Origin: a virus
DNA length: 64,000 nucleotides
IMG/VR virus record: IMGVR_UViG_3300046004_001116
Span: 21,920 to 85,919 of that record
Direction: 5' to 3' (one strand)
Shown: positions 18,971 to 26,016 of the stretch, piece by piece
How the letters are laid out: each line of letters opens with the position of its first letter
Numbering within the stretch: position 1 is the stretch's first letter
The notes under the pieces: model-generated
Database searches by the model: none
Told to the model about the DNA's origin: nothing
Seen by the model: only the letters and a program-made list of their open reading frames with translations
Made by a program: the position numbers and the translations under genes

Positions 18971-20593
18971 ATGAGCAGATTAACACCTTATTCAGACAAA
19001 AGAACAGCTACATCTAATGAAGCTTATTCTACCGTAGTGGAAAACTACATGGGCGGAAACTCTTTTAACGTTTCTCCGCTTGCAACTCTTAAAATTGTAA
19101 CCGCAAGTTCAATCTTTGGAGAACCAAGATATTACCAAGACGGTATAGGATCTTCTAAAACTATTAAGAATCATTCAACTCTTATGGAGTATGATATCTT
19201 TAGTGATGGGGTGAAAGATAACCGAAGTGTAGTGGATGTATTTACTTCTGCAATTGACAATGCATTAGACTTTGACTTCAAAGCAACATTGGATTTTGCA
19301 TTAGAACTACGTACAGAATACTTCATGCGTCTTAACCCAGCGGTTATCTTTGTTCGTGCTTCACAGCATCCAAACAGAGTTGCGTTTAATGAAGCTAATC
19401 CAGGCTACATGAAATCTATCGGAAAAGCAATCGCTTTAAGACCTGATGACGTAACAAACCAATTGGATTACTACATGTTCTTAAACGGTTCTAAGAAAGG
19501 TTTGCCTTCTTTACTTAAAAGAACTTGGGCTGATACTCTTGAGTCATTCTCTAGATATCAATTAAACAAATATAAAGGTAAAAGTCTTATTGACCTTGTA
19601 AGAATCTCACACGCAAGTAACGATGATATTACTGAGTTAATGAAGACAGGAACAATTAAAGTTACATCATCTGAACAAACTTGGGAAAGTTTAAAGAGTG
19701 CTGGAAAAACTTGGGTTGAGATTCTTGACACAATTAAAGTTCCTCACATGGCTCTTTTAAGAAACCTTCGTGGAATCTTTACAGAAATCAATGATGCGGC
19801 TATTGCGGCTAAAGTTCTTGAGCAATTGGAATCTGGTGTTTTATACGGAAAGCAATTTCCTTTTAGATACTGGAGTGCTTTTAAAGCAATTCAATCCGCG
19901 GACGTTAATCACTCTGGATTAATTAAAGACAGTCTTGAAAAATGTATGGACCTTGCGGTTGCTAACATGCCAAAACTTGACGGTCGAGTAATGTCTCTTT
20001 GTGATAACTCAGGTTCTGCTTGGGGATCTCTTAATTCAGAATACGGTTCTGTTACAGTGGCAGAGATTGCCAACTTGTCAGCAATCATTACTGCACAACA
20101 ATCTGCGGAAGGTTATGTAGGAGTATTTGGTGACAGACTTAAAACTCGTTCTATCTCTAAAAGAAATGGTCTTTTAACTCAGTTAAATGAATCAAACACT
20201 GAAGGAAGAGGAATTGGTGGAGGAACTGAAAACGGAATTTGGTTATTCTGGGATAAAGCAATCAAGGATAAACAACACTGGGACACCGTGTTTATCTATT
20301 CTGATATGCAAGCAGGTCACGGAAACCTTTACGGCACAAACGAAAGAGACTATGCAGAGTTTGCGCACAAACGTTCTAACCGATACATTGATGTACTTGC
20401 ATTAGTGGAAAAATATAGAAAAACTGTTAATCCAAAAGTTAACGTTTTCTCAGTACAAGTTGCTGGGTACGATAATACAGTACTTCCTGAAAACTTATAC
20501 CGTGGTGCAATCTTAGCAGGGTGGACGGGTAAAGAATGTCACTATGCCGACGCTGTTATAAAAGCTTGGAATGAAATAGAGAATCAAAAATAA
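18971..20593 (+). CDS. Ro60-like RNA-binding protein (TROVE and vWA domains)
   Basis: 540 residues. Residues 1-330 form the HEAT-repeat TROVE ring typical of Ro60/Rsr, recognisable from LDFALELRTEYFMRLNPAVI and the LIDLVRISHA segment. A vWA domain follows with a complete MIDAS beginning DNSGS at about 345-349. Ro60 binds Y RNAs on its outer surface and misfolded RNA ends in its cavity. In bacteria it works with Y RNA and polynucleotide phosphorylase in RNA decay and rRNA maturation. The structured RNA block just upstream contains at least one Y-like RNA. Length and domain order are normal. A terminator follows. Confidence 0.9.
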   Translation: MSRLTPYSDKRTATSNEAYSTVVENYMGGNSFNVSPLATLKIVTASSIFGEPRYYQDGIGSSKTIKNHSTLMEYDIFSDGVKDNRSVVDVFTSAIDNALDFDFKATLDFALELRTEYFMRLNPAVIFVRASQHPNRVAFNEANPGYMKSIGKAIALRPDDVTNQLDYYMFLNGSKKGLPSLLKRTWADTLESFSRYQLNKYKGKSLIDLVRISHASNDDITELMKTGTIKVTSSEQTWESLKSAGKTWVEILDTIKVPHMALLRNLRGIFTEINDAAIAAKVLEQLESGVLYGKQFPFRYWSAFKAIQSADVNHSGLIKDSLEKCMDLAVANMPKLDGRVMSLCDNSGSAWGSLNSEYGSVTVAEIANLSAIITAQQSAEGYVGVFGDRLKTRSISKRNGLLTQLNESNTEGRGIGGGTENGIWLFWDKAIKDKQHWDTVFIYSDMQAGHGNLYGTNERDYAEFAHKRSNRYIDVLALVEKYRKTVNPKVNVFSVQVAGYDNTVLPENLYRGAILAGWTGKECHYADAVIKAWNEIENQK

Positions 20594-20596
20594 ATT

Positions 20597-20621
20597 AAAG
20601 GAGCTTCGGCTCCTTTCTTTT
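20597..20621 (+). terminator. Rho-independent terminator after Ro60
   Basis: AAAGGAGC-TTCG-GCTCCTTT, T-rich tail. Confidence 0.92.
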
Positions 20622-20632
20622 GCATATATAAG
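20622..20632 (+). promoter_or_regulatory. Candidate late promoter box (GCATATATAAG)
   Basis: Directly follows the Ro60 terminator and precedes the homing endonuclease gene. Confidence 0.45.
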
Positions 20633-20667
20633 TACTTAACCTAATGATATATAAAATAAACAAAATT

Positions 20668-21561
20668 ATGTATCATTACGTCTATAAAGTAAAAGATCCT
20701 ATTACTAAAGAATATTACATAGGTAGTAGAAGTTGCAACTGTTTACCGTCTGAAGACACTAGTTATAAAGGGTCTATGAAAACTTGGATTCCTAATAATT
20801 ATGTTTTTTTAGAAAAAGAAATCTTACAAGAAGATTTTGAAAGCAGAGAAGATGCGCTTATCTTTGAAAGCAGCTTGATAGGAAAACATATTAAAGATGC
20901 ATTAAATAGAAATTACGCTCAACCTGGACCAAAATTTCATACAGTGGGTAAAGACTGTTCTGGTGAACTTAATGGCTTTCATAATAAAAATCATGATGAG
21001 GCTACAAAAATAAAAATTGGGCGCTCAGGTAATCTTAATGCTGCATTTGGAAAAAAGTGGATTCATAAAGACGGCCAACGAAAATTTATTAAGAAAGAAG
21101 ATTTAAACACTTACATTAATGCTGGTTGGTCTTTAGGTAATCTTATTTTAAATAATCCACTTAAAGAGACAAGAATTTGGATAACTGATGGATCTGCTAA
21201 CAAATATGTTAAAGAAAATGAATTAAATTTGCCTGATGGTTGGAGAATAGGAAAGACTTATTCAAATGAGGCTAAAGAAAAATTTGGTAACCAGCTTTCT
21301 AAAAGTAGAACTAAAGCTATACAGAATACAAAAGAAGTAACATCTAATACTGTTTGGATGAATGATGGCTTAAAGAATCATCGAATAAAACTATTTAATG
21401 TTGAAGAATATAAAACTAAAGGATTTAATATGGGAAGACTAAATTATGAACCGTGGAATAAAGGCTTACCGCGAGTATCTGGCGCTGGTAGACAACCAAA
21501 AGAACCAGTGTATGCTAAAGCTATTATCGATGCTTGGGACTCTATTGAAAACAAACAATAA
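20668..21561 (+). CDS. GIY-YIG homing endonuclease with Ro60-like C-terminal tail
   Basis: An upstream ATG at 20644 exists, but I choose 20668 because it places the GIY-YIG motif at the N-terminus: YVYKV at 4-8 and YIGSR at 17-21, then the catalytic helix with Arg and Glu. A NUMOD-type region follows (GRSGNLNAAFGKKWIHKDG), with a second similar WITDGSANKYV unit, as in phage HEGs. The last 17 residues (YAKAIIDAWDSIENKQ region) align with the end of the neighbouring Ro60 protein (YADAVIKAWNEIENQK). The element therefore seems to have carried or captured a Ro60 3' end. Confidence 0.82.
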   Translation: MYHYVYKVKDPITKEYYIGSRSCNCLPSEDTSYKGSMKTWIPNNYVFLEKEILQEDFESREDALIFESSLIGKHIKDALNRNYAQPGPKFHTVGKDCSGELNGFHNKNHDEATKIKIGRSGNLNAAFGKKWIHKDGQRKFIKKEDLNTYINAGWSLGNLILNNPLKETRIWITDGSANKYVKENELNLPDGWRIGKTYSNEAKEKFGNQLSKSRTKAIQNTKEVTSNTVWMNDGLKNHRIKLFNVEEYKTKGFNMGRLNYEPWNKGLPRVSGAGRQPKEPVYAKAIIDAWDSIENKQ

Positions 21562-21788
21562 TGATTAGACAGCAACTCTACAGAAATGGGGAGGACTTAT
21601 ATCTTATCCTACGCGAGGTAGAAATATCTCGCTTGTTGGATAAAGCTGGTCAGATTAGAGGTGACGCCTTTAATGCTCTCAAAGATTACTTAGGATCTGA
21701 TAAGGTTCTTAAGAATCAATCCCACTTTTTGTTTTGTGAAACAGTGCAAGAAGCTAATTGGGAAGACATTACAGATACAAATGATTAA
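21561..21788 (+). CDS. Hypothetical protein, 75 aa
   Basis: MIRQQLYRNGEDLYLILREV onward, acidic tail. It overlaps the endonuclease stop by one base, so it is co-translated. Family unknown. Confidence 0.55.
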   Translation: MIRQQLYRNGEDLYLILREVEISRLLDKAGQIRGDAFNALKDYLGSDKVLKNQSHFLFCETVQEANWEDITDTND

Positions 21789-21789
21789 A

Positions 21790-21814
21790 AAAAGAGCCTT
21801 CGGGCTCTTTTTTT
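21790..21814 (+). terminator. Rho-independent terminator
   Basis: AAAGAGCC-TTCG-GGCTCTTT and T-tract, right after the 75-aa gene. Confidence 0.95.
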
Positions 21815-21842
21815 AGCTTACCATGAAACTTTATTCTTAAGC

Positions 21843-21855
21843 ATGTATATATAAT
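21843..21855 (+). promoter_or_regulatory. Candidate late promoter box (ATGTATATATAAT)
   Basis: Between a terminator and a virion-type gene with a 110 nt leader. Confidence 0.5.
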
Positions 21856-21963
21856 TAAATTCTGGGGAGCCAAACTTAGGCTTGCTTCGGGTGTCACAGC
21901 CTTGGAATATTCATACGTGGATATAAAGAAGTAAGAGTAATCAAAAACAACCAGACAACTATT

Positions 21964-22725
21964 ATGACAATAACAACTACTGCCACTAGTGGCACATGTG
22001 GTCTTAGCATCACAACCAACAGAAACCGTGTGAAAGAATACGGTTCTAATGTGTATTTAAGAGACGGACAAAAGTTCGAAATTGAATTACACAACCCTCA
22101 CACTTACAAAGTATTAGCAAAAATTAAACTTAATGGCTATTACATTTCTACAAGTGGGTTAGTCCTTAACCCAGGCCAACGAGTATTCTTGGAAAGATTC
22201 ATTGACAAAGATGAAAGTTTTATCTTCTCAACTTATGATGTTGATGGCACTCCTGAATCTAAAGCGGCAATTGCTTACAATGGTGATGTTGAAGTAGAGT
22301 ACTATGCTCAATACATACCAAGCAATTTGAGTTTAGGTAATTGGAACACAGGACAAACTTACACTTACTTTAACGGTAAAACTACAACTGACCTTAACAA
22401 CACTTTTTATTGTTCATCAAATATCTCTAACACAGCAGGGATTTCAAGTGTAACACAGGATAGTTTTTCTTTTAATGCTTCAAACACATTATCAGAACCT
22501 GTAGAAACTGGAAGAATTGATGGCGGTAAGAAAACAGGACAAAAATTTGGAACATCAAATGATTCATTTAATTCTTGGGTGTTTGAGACTAAGAAAATGA
22601 AAATCATGCCTATTTCAGCTAAACCTGTTGAAGTAAGTGAACTTCGTAACTACTGCACTAACTGCGGAACAAGAGCGAAAAAAGCATCATGGAAATTCTG
22701 TCCATCTTGCGGAACTAAAATGTAA
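21964..22725 (+). CDS. Virion-type protein with C-terminal double zinc ribbon
   Basis: 253 residues. The N-terminal half is beta-rich (KIKLNGYYISTSGLVLNPGQ, then VFLERFID), a pattern I associate with virion surface or decoration proteins of large viruses. The C-terminus has two CxxC knuckles, YCTNCG at about 231-236 and FCPSCG near 246-251, forming a zinc ribbon. Its leader and 3' UTR are complementary over 9 bases (21865-21873 with 22735-22743). Exact role unknown. Confidence 0.6.
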   Translation: MTITTTATSGTCGLSITTNRNRVKEYGSNVYLRDGQKFEIELHNPHTYKVLAKIKLNGYYISTSGLVLNPGQRVFLERFIDKDESFIFSTYDVDGTPESKAAIAYNGDVEVEYYAQYIPSNLSLGNWNTGQTYTYFNGKTTTDLNNTFYCSSNISNTAGISSVTQDSFSFNASNTLSEPVETGRIDGGKKTGQKFGTSNDSFNSWVFETKKMKIMPISAKPVEVSELRNYCTNCGTRAKKASWKFCPSCGTKM

Positions 22726-22769
22726 AAAACTGGGTTGGCTCCCTTAATTTTTTATCTTAAAAGTCTAAG

Positions 22770-22779
22770 AATATATACC
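22770..22779 (+). promoter_or_regulatory. Candidate late promoter box (AATATATACC)
   Basis: About 20 nt before the FISUMP display protein. Confidence 0.42.
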
Positions 22780-22797
22780 AAAAATATAATGTAAAAG

Positions 22798-23541
22798 ATG
22801 AATAAGAATCAATTCTTTAACAAACATAAATTCCAGCAAATACCTCAACAAGAACTTGACAGAAAATGGCGAGTTTTTAATGAGCAAGAAATGTTTAATA
22901 ACATGAGTGCTCCTGCAACTGCTTTTGGCGGCGGCGGTATTAGTGATACTGAACCACCAGTACCTTCTTGTATTGATGGCTGGATGACTACAAATCTAGA
23001 TGTAATTGCTTTTAGAGACGGCTATCCAATATTACAAGCATTAGATGCTTTAGAATGGACAGACGCTAATAACAGCCTTATTCCAGTATGGTGTTACTAT
23101 AATTTCGATTCTAATACAGGTCCAACTTACGGAAAACTTTATAATTACTATGTTGTTGAAGAATCATTAATAAGAGGAATTGGGCCTGCTGGGTATGCTG
23201 TTCCGTCAGAAGAGGATTGGACTATCTTAGAGAATTGTTTAGGAGGTAATGAAATTGCTGGTGGTAAATTAAAAACAACAGGAACTTCTGACGATACTGG
23301 ATTATGGTTACCTCCAAATTCAGGAGCAACTGATGAAGTTGGATTCTCCGGTATACCTAGCGGATATATGTCAGATGGCGGAGTTGCTGGGAATCTGAAA
23401 TCTCGAGGAAGTTTTTGGACAACTACTGAAGTTTCTGAAACCATAGCAATGGTTATGAACTTAAATTATAATAGTACTGCTGTTTATCACGGTCCAGATA
23501 CTAAAAGTAAAGGATATTCTATTAGATTGAAAACTATTTAA
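22798..23541 (+). CDS. Modular display protein: anchor domain plus FISUMP domain
   Basis: 247 residues. Residues 1-45 contain QQELDRKWRV, shared with the BspA-repeat protein at 7197, then AFGGGG. From about residue 58 it matches the Fibrobacter succinogenes major paralogous domain pattern: WMTTNLDVIAF, YGKLYNYYVV, AVPSEEDWTILE, DEVGFSGIPSGYM, GSFWTTTE. In Bacteroidota and Fibrobacteres such domains are exported or surface adhesion-type modules. I infer a virion surface adhesin. Confidence 0.72.
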   Translation: MNKNQFFNKHKFQQIPQQELDRKWRVFNEQEMFNNMSAPATAFGGGGISDTEPPVPSCIDGWMTTNLDVIAFRDGYPILQALDALEWTDANNSLIPVWCYYNFDSNTGPTYGKLYNYYVVEESLIRGIGPAGYAVPSEEDWTILENCLGGNEIAGGKLKTTGTSDDTGLWLPPNSGATDEVGFSGIPSGYMSDGGVAGNLKSRGSFWTTTEVSETIAMVMNLNYNSTAVYHGPDTKSKGYSIRLKTI

Positions 23542-23580
23542 TTTGTATTGAATATAACTATCAAATAAAAATAATACCAC

Positions 23581-23791
23581 AGAAATTCTTTTGAGAGGTT
23601 ACTCCGTTGCTAAACCCTGACGGACTTAATCGTTAAACTTAAATAAACATATCGGAAATCGCTAATGTGCAAGTTCTTGCAATACTGCCAGTCCTTTCCC
23701 TGTTTAAATTTGTGTTTACTCATCACAGCAACATGATGCTGGAAATAGTCAAGAGTAAAGGGATATGAGACTATTGGGAATTTCTTTTTTA
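23581..23791 (+). ncRNA. Long structured RNA ending in a T-tract
   Basis: AGAAATTC pairs with GAATTTCT at the far end, directly followed by six T. Inner stems include TTTACTC/GAGTAAA and CAGCA/TGCTG. There is no reading frame in these 210 nt. It may be a stand-alone small RNA with its own terminator. Confidence 0.55.
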
Positions 23792-23804
23792 ACATATACA
23801 TACC

Positions 23805-24152
23805 ATGATACAAGAAGAAAGAGTTATACTTACACTTGCTGATATTGCTGAAGAATTTGATGTAGTAGAAAATGAAGAAATAGTTTTTGCTGAAGAGCTT
23901 GAACATATTGGTGCAAAAAATGCATCTGAAGTATTTTTTATTGGTATAATGGAAGATGACATCAATGAAGGTGAATTCATATCTGAAACTGAGACAGAAA
24001 CTATAAAAGGTTCAGACATTTACGGATTAATTGGATTAAATGATTGTTTTGTAACTAAAGGCAAAATTAAAGGATATCCAGCATTTAAAGTATATGATGG
24101 AATAAGCGAATTTGTTTTCGCAGGTCCAGATTTTAAATTGAATCTTCTATAA
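23805..24152 (+). CDS. Hypothetical acidic protein, 115 aa
   Basis: MIQEERVILTLADIAEEFDV onward, very rich in Glu/Asp, with a C-terminal GLIGLNDCFVTKGKIKGYPA that suggests a small beta-barrel. Ends 7 nt before the initiator tRNA. Family unknown. Confidence 0.55.
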   Translation: MIQEERVILTLADIAEEFDVVENEEIVFAEELEHIGAKNASEVFFIGIMEDDINEGEFISETETETIKGSDIYGLIGLNDCFVTKGKIKGYPAFKVYDGISEFVFAGPDFKLNLL

Positions 24153-24159
24153 AATATAT

Positions 24160-24232
24160 TGCGGGGTAGAGCAGTTGGTAGCTCAGTGGGCTCATAACCC
24201 AAAGGTCGCAGGTTCGAGTCCTGCCCCCGCTA
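24160..24232 (+). tRNA. Initiator tRNA-fMet(CAT)
   Basis: Anticodon loop CTCATAA with three G-C pairs (GGG/CCC) at the base of the anticodon stem, and a T:T mismatch at 1-72 of the acceptor (TGCGGGG/CCCCGCT). Both are hallmarks of initiator tRNAs. T-arm GCAGG-TTCGAGT-CCTGC. It stands apart from the main array. Confidence 0.88.
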
Positions 24233-24251
24233 CTAACTTAAATTATTAAAA

Positions 24252-24422
24252 ATGGCGACAGCAGCTAAAAGATCGAGACAGGCAAGGGTTTTAGAAGTCT
24301 TAGAGAAGCAACTCAAAAGCGGTGTAAAAACTGAAAAGAAAACCACTGATGTGAAAGTTCCCTTAACCGAACATGACATCAAAAGAATTAAGAAAGAAAT
24401 TGAAATACTACAAGGTAAGTAA
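24252..24422 (+). CDS. Small basic protein, 56 aa
   Basis: MATAAKRSRQARVLEVLEKQ onward, ending IKKEIEILQGK; Lys-rich and helical. It starts 20 nt after the initiator tRNA. Family unknown. Confidence 0.5.
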   Translation: MATAAKRSRQARVLEVLEKQLKSGVKTEKKTTDVKVPLTEHDIKRIKKEIEILQGK

Positions 24423-24428
24423 TTTCTT

Positions 24429-24438
24429 GGATATATAA
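24429..24438 (+). promoter_or_regulatory. Candidate late promoter box (GGATATATAA)
   Basis: Overlaps the 5' edge of the tRNA-like RNA at 24437 and would place its start close to the RNA end. Confidence 0.42.
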
Positions 24439-24567
24439 TTTAAGAGAGAGTAGCTCAGGTAGTAGAGCAAATCCTAGTAGTGCAACATTAGATAAGTTCT
24501 CGAGATTAGTCTATACGCAACAAACCCGATCGTGCCGCCGATGCAAGTCCGGCCTCTCTCTTAAATT
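24437..24567 (+). ncRNA. tRNA-like RNA with a 14-bp closing stem and enlarged core
   Basis: AATTTAAGAGAGAG pairs perfectly with CTCTCTCTTAAATT. Next to it lies a true D-arm (TAGCTCAGGTAGTAGAGC) and, at the 3' side, a T-arm-like GCCG..ATGCAAGTC..CGGC. The 65 nt between them is not an anticodon arm and contains repeated ATTAGAT words. It is a tRNA mimic or a tRNA with an insertion. Confidence 0.6.
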
Positions 24568-24581
24568 GTTAATAACTTAAG

Positions 24582-24612
24582 ACCTGCAAATTTTTATTTG
24601 TAGGTTTTTTTG
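24582..24612 (+). terminator. Rho-independent terminator (repeated cassette, variant)
   Basis: ACCTGCAAATTTTTATTTGTAGGT is an imperfect stem with T-tract, a variant of the cassette at 43612 and 53614. Confidence 0.85.
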
Positions 24613-24628
24613 TTTAATTTTATATACT

Positions 24629-25444
24629 ATGAAAACAATAAAAACATACAGCATTGGTGATATCCACGGTAGAAACGATTGGATGTACTTTACACACGGA
24701 TCTCCTGTAGATTTTGAAACCTGGAGAACTCACGTAGAAGCTAGCGGCGGGCCAGATGGATATGCTGACTTTGACCAACCTGACTGGCATAACTATACAA
24801 TGTATGACAAGATCATATTCGTTGGTGATTATGTAGATTCTTTTACTGTCTCTAACTTGGAGATTAAAAAGAATCTTGAGGATATCATTTTCTTTAAGAA
24901 GACTTGTCCTGACAAAGTAGTTCTTCTTTTAGGAAATCATGACATATCTTACATTGTGCCTAATCAAGAATGTTCTGGGTTTAGATCTACTATGAAATGG
25001 GATTTAGCTGACATCTTTACTAAAAACGCTAATCTTTTTAAACTTGCTCATCAGATTGGTAATGTTCTTTGGACACATGCAGGTGTAACTGTTGGTTGGT
25101 GGAAAGAATTTGAAAAAGAGATGTATGATCCAAAGAATAGATTCATTGACGTTGCTAGAGATAACATGGGTGCAAACTTTGCGGACTTACTTAATCTTGG
25201 ATGGGATATGAAACTCGAAAGCATTTATAACGTAGATCATATCTCTGGCGGGTTTCAAATGTGGGCAGGGCCTCTTTGGGTTAGACCTCATGTTTTAAAT
25301 AAAAATGCTATGGGCGGTATCAAGCAAATTGTAGGTCATACACCACAAGCGGCTATTTGGGAATGTGAAAACGTAGTTTACATTGACTGCTTAGAGCACG
25401 GTGGTGATTCTGGTGATTGCTATGCACTTGATGTAGTAGTATAA
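24629..25444 (+). CDS. Calcineurin-like metallophosphatase (PPP type)
   Basis: 271 residues with GDIHGR at 10-15, GDYVDS at 66-71, GNHD at 102-105, then HAG and GHTP near the C-terminus, which is the complete dinuclear metal site of PPP-family Ser/Thr phosphatases and related ApaH-type enzymes. The substrate could be phosphoproteins or dinucleotide polyphosphates. A second phosphoesterase follows at once. Confidence 0.88.
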   Translation: MKTIKTYSIGDIHGRNDWMYFTHGSPVDFETWRTHVEASGGPDGYADFDQPDWHNYTMYDKIIFVGDYVDSFTVSNLEIKKNLEDIIFFKKTCPDKVVLLLGNHDISYIVPNQECSGFRSTMKWDLADIFTKNANLFKLAHQIGNVLWTHAGVTVGWWKEFEKEMYDPKNRFIDVARDNMGANFADLLNLGWDMKLESIYNVDHISGGFQMWAGPLWVRPHVLNKNAMGGIKQIVGHTPQAAIWECENVVYIDCLEHGGDSGDCYALDVVV

Positions 25445-25459
25445 GAACTTTCGGGTTGC

Positions 25460-25471
25460 TCATGTATATAA
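25460..25471 (+). promoter_or_regulatory. Candidate late promoter box (TCATGTATATAA)
   Basis: In the 47 nt between two phosphoesterase genes. Confidence 0.4.
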
Positions 25472-25491
25472 GTTTAATAAACTAACGATAC

Positions 25492-26016
25492 ATGAGCAAA
25501 ACGTATATCATTACTGATACACACTTTAATGGGAATGTTTACAGCAATCCCAACTACACACAAACTATTTTTAACTATTGGTCTACTATCGTTGGTCCAG
25601 ATGATACTATCATTCATGGCGGTGATGTTTGCTCGGGTTCTTGGAATAAGGTATCTGAACAAATTGCTTCAATGCCTGGAAAGAAAATCCTTGTCCGAGG
25701 AAATCATGACGGTGCTAAAGATGAAAAGTATCTTGAAGCATTTGATGAAGTCTATTCAACATATGTTGACACAGAGAATGATGTAGTTTATTCTCACTAC
25801 CCAGTAGATGCAGAGATATATAATTGTAAATATAACATCTTTGGACACTTCCATAAGTACCCCCAGAATATGAAAGACAGTCTTGTACGCAGGTACAAAG
25901 GTTTCTTTGATTTTAATCGTAACTTTACTTACTGTATTGTGGATTGGGAATACAAACCTGTAGAAGTTCAGGTGTTTCTTAAAAAATGTATAGATCATGC
26001 CAAATTTTGTGTTTAG
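25492..26016 (+). CDS. Metallophosphoesterase
   Basis: 174 residues: DTHF near 8-11, GGDVC, RGNHDG, SHYP and GHFH, the metal-binding set of the compact YfcE/MJ0936-like phosphoesterases. It overlaps the next gene by 20 nt. Substrate unknown; such enzymes often act on cyclic nucleotides or RNA-end phosphates. Confidence 0.85.
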   Translation: MSKTYIITDTHFNGNVYSNPNYTQTIFNYWSTIVGPDDTIIHGGDVCSGSWNKVSEQIASMPGKKILVRGNHDGAKDEKYLEAFDEVYSTYVDTENDVVYSHYPVDAEIYNCKYNIFGHFHKYPQNMKDSLVRRYKGFFDFNRNFTYCIVDWEYKPVEVQVFLKKCIDHAKFCV

